Assembly: GCA_019694805.1 (NCBI GenBank) | Contig: JAIBBG010000004.1 | Location: 81,803 to 145,802, forward strand | Direction: 5' to 3' | DNA length: 64,000 nt | Origin: Flavobacteriales bacterium | Lineage (GTDB): Bacteria > Bacteroidota > Bacteroidia > Flavobacteriales_D > Sanyastnellaceae | Shown here: one piece after another, positions 62,663 through 64,000 of the stretch | Layout of the letters: each line of letters begins with the position of its first letter | Numbering within the stretch: the stretch's first letter is position 1 | Notes under the pieces: model-generated | What the model was told of the DNA's origin: nothing | The model's input: only the letters and a program-made list of their open reading frames with translations | Database searches by the model: none | Program-made: the position numbers and the translations under genes

Positions 62663-64000
62663 TAAATCATCCATGGCCTTCGCCGTGCTGCTGCTCATGG
62701 TGGCTCTGGCCTATTCCTTTCCTGGCATTTTAAGACTGCGTCCATCAGGAGTGCATCAGTGGAGACAAACCGACTGTCTTTCCATAACGAGCAATTATTA
62801 TGAAAGAGGTATGCACTTTTTTGAGCCGGAGATTCATTGCTTGATCAGCGATGATTTGACGAGCGGTAAAACCATTGGTGAGTTTCCCGCCACCTACTAT
62901 TTCGTAGCAATGCTTTGGAAAATTTTCGGCAAACACGAGTGGATTTACAGACTCTTCACGATGCTTCTTTTCATGTCTGGCGTGTGGTGCTTTTTTAAAT
63001 TGCTTTTCTCCATTTACAAAGATTTTCTATGGAGCGCCATCTTCGCTGGATCGCTGATGACCGCGCCATTGCTCGTTTACTACGGAACAGGTTTTCTTTC
63101 TGATGTCCATGCCTTCAGTTTTGTACTCATCGGGGCGTGGGTTTTCTACCGGTATGTTGTTACACAAAAAAAATATCAACTCATCATCTCGCTTCTTCTC
63201 TTTGCCTTAGCGGGCTTGTTGAAAGTAACAGCATTGCTCCTATTCCTAACACTCGGTGGTCTATTCCTATTAGAATGGATGGGACTTGCGCTCATACCCG
63301 TTCAGCGGGTGTTTCATCACAGATGGCTTTCACTTGGATTATTTGTGATCGGAACCGCAGCTGTTGCATCGTGGTATGTATATGCGGAACACTTCAATAG
63401 TATTCATGGCGGCAAATACACCTTCAATGCCATCTGGCCGCTTTGGGAAGCCCAGTCCGCAAGACTTTCAGAGATTGTAAAAAAATTCCGGGCCATTATC
63501 GTGTATCAGATATTTCCCAAACCATGGTTTTATATCCTTGGTCTGATGTTGCTGCTCATCCTGATTCATGCACGTGCACTACCAAAATTGATTATCGTCG
63601 GGCTTGCGATTTTGACAATGGGATGTGCGGCATACGTTATTCTTTGGTTTCAGGCATTTGACGTACATGATTATTACCTCACCAATTTGTATATACTGCC
63701 AGCAGCTATCACAGCATCATTCCTGCATTTGATCTCCATGAAATGGGTTGAATATTCAAAATCGCGCAGCTTGCGCATTGTTATTTCATTTGTCTTCATT
63801 TGGGGAATTTTATATACCAGCTCCAACATCAATATGCGTTTTTATGCCAAGGAAGAAAACAATTACCTCATGTCTGGAAGTCAGGCGGAGGTTGATTTTT
63901 ATAAGTACAGCAAGTGGGCATATGATCAAGAAACCCGACAGCTTGAAAAGATCGAGCCCTATTTAGAAAAACTTGGAATAGGCAAAGATGACCTTGTGAT
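62643..64000 (+). CDS. GT-C membrane glycosyltransferase (GT39/ArnT-like), cut by window edge
   Basis: About 452 codons are visible and the gene runs off the right edge. Multi-span membrane protein whose first loop reads SGVHQWRQTDCLSITSNYYE and EFPATYYFVAMLW, closely matching the HNWRQT and EFPILPYSAYL elements of the minus-strand protein at 52702; the two are paralogues. ATG 62643 overlaps the previous gene by 20 bases; ATG 62673 (MAFAVLLLM) is an alternative start. It is the last visible gene of the acyltransferase/GT2/GT-C cluster. Confidence 0.7.
   Translation, partial: MNLNTINKSSMAFAVLLLMVALAYSFPGILRLRPSGVHQWRQTDCLSITSNYYERGMHFFEPEIHCLISDDLTSGKTIGEFPATYYFVAMLWKIFGKHEWIYRLFTMLLFMSGVWCFFKLLFSIYKDFLWSAIFAGSLMTAPLLVYYGTGFLSDVHAFSFVLIGAWVFYRYVVTQKKYQLIISLLLFALAGLLKVTALLLFLTLGGLFLLEWMGLALIPVQRVFHHRWLSLGLFVIGTAAVASWYVYAEHFNSIHGGKYTFNAIWPLWEAQSARLSEIVKKFRAIIVYQIFPKPWFYILGLMLLLILIHARALPKLIIVGLAILTMGCAAYVILWFQAFDVHDYYLTNLYILPAAITASFLHLISMKWVEYSKSRSLRIVISFVFIWGILYTSSNINMRFYAKEENNYLMSGSQAEVDFYKYSKWAYDQETRQLEKIEPYLEKLGIGKDDLV

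Overview
The window reads as a piece of a Bacteroidota chromosome, most likely a marine or aquatic flavobacterium-like lineage. The evidence is five secreted proteins with type IX secretion (T9SS) C-terminal sorting domains, outer-membrane beta-barrels, a propeller/LytTR two-component system, a Bacteroidota-style GlyQS, RecQ and trigger factor, and repeated -7 promoter boxes of the form TAnnTTTG. Genes are packed on both strands with no rRNA, insertion sequence, phage or CRISPR. It looks like a stable core-genome segment with accessory surface-protein loci.

Layout. 1-6.6 kb: housekeeping genes (M20 dipeptidase cut by the left edge, proline dehydrogenase, a half-size TauE/SafE protein, gcvH, a VanZ-like protein, a pnuC-nadR-type NAD salvage pair, tig, tRNA-Leu(UAG)). 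6.7-11 kb: a two-gene envelope operon (PorV-like barrel plus helix-hairpin-helix/barrel protein), a tiny protein that is almost only a sorting domain, and a dockerin-like secreted protein. 11-17.7 kb: SprT-like peptidase, lipoprotein, mlaE-mlaF, and a four-gene minus-strand unit ribF-LRR-neuB-pepP. 17.8-22 kb: two T9SS cargo genes, each with its own promoter and terminator. 22-29.6 kb: kdsD-tatC, recQ, a T9SS cargo gene, a fragment of a dead T9SS gene, and glyS. 29.8-42.6 kb: a LytTR response regulator, its propeller/YYY/LytS-type sensor kinase, and two giant paralogous T9SS cargo proteins (1266 and 1661 aa) with Cys-rich DDGSC repeats. 42.7-49.5 kb: gpsA, a polymerase-like membrane protein, lipB with a PGI/PMI isomerase, and a radical SAM / unknown / ogt operon. 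49.5-56.8 kb: a heavy-metal TonB receptor / HMA / HYC_CC_PP module downstream of rfbD, a phosphohexomutase and a GT-C enzyme. 56.9-64 kb: an outer-membrane barrel, then a plus-strand cluster of acyltransferase, GT2 and three large GT-C-like membrane proteins, the last cut by the right edge.

Most interesting: four intergenic regions carry a pair of direct repeats of CGAATTCTCAA spaced exactly 21 bp. They lie upstream of the LytTR/sensor operon itself and upstream of the three T9SS cargo genes that share a related N-terminal domain (starts at 27686 minus, 33657 plus, 37613 plus). LytTR regulators bind direct repeats two helical turns apart, so this looks like a self-contained, autoregulated circuit controlling surface proteins. 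The two other long T9SS cargo genes of the window (17862-21909) lack the site. This is inference from sequence and needs binding or expression data.
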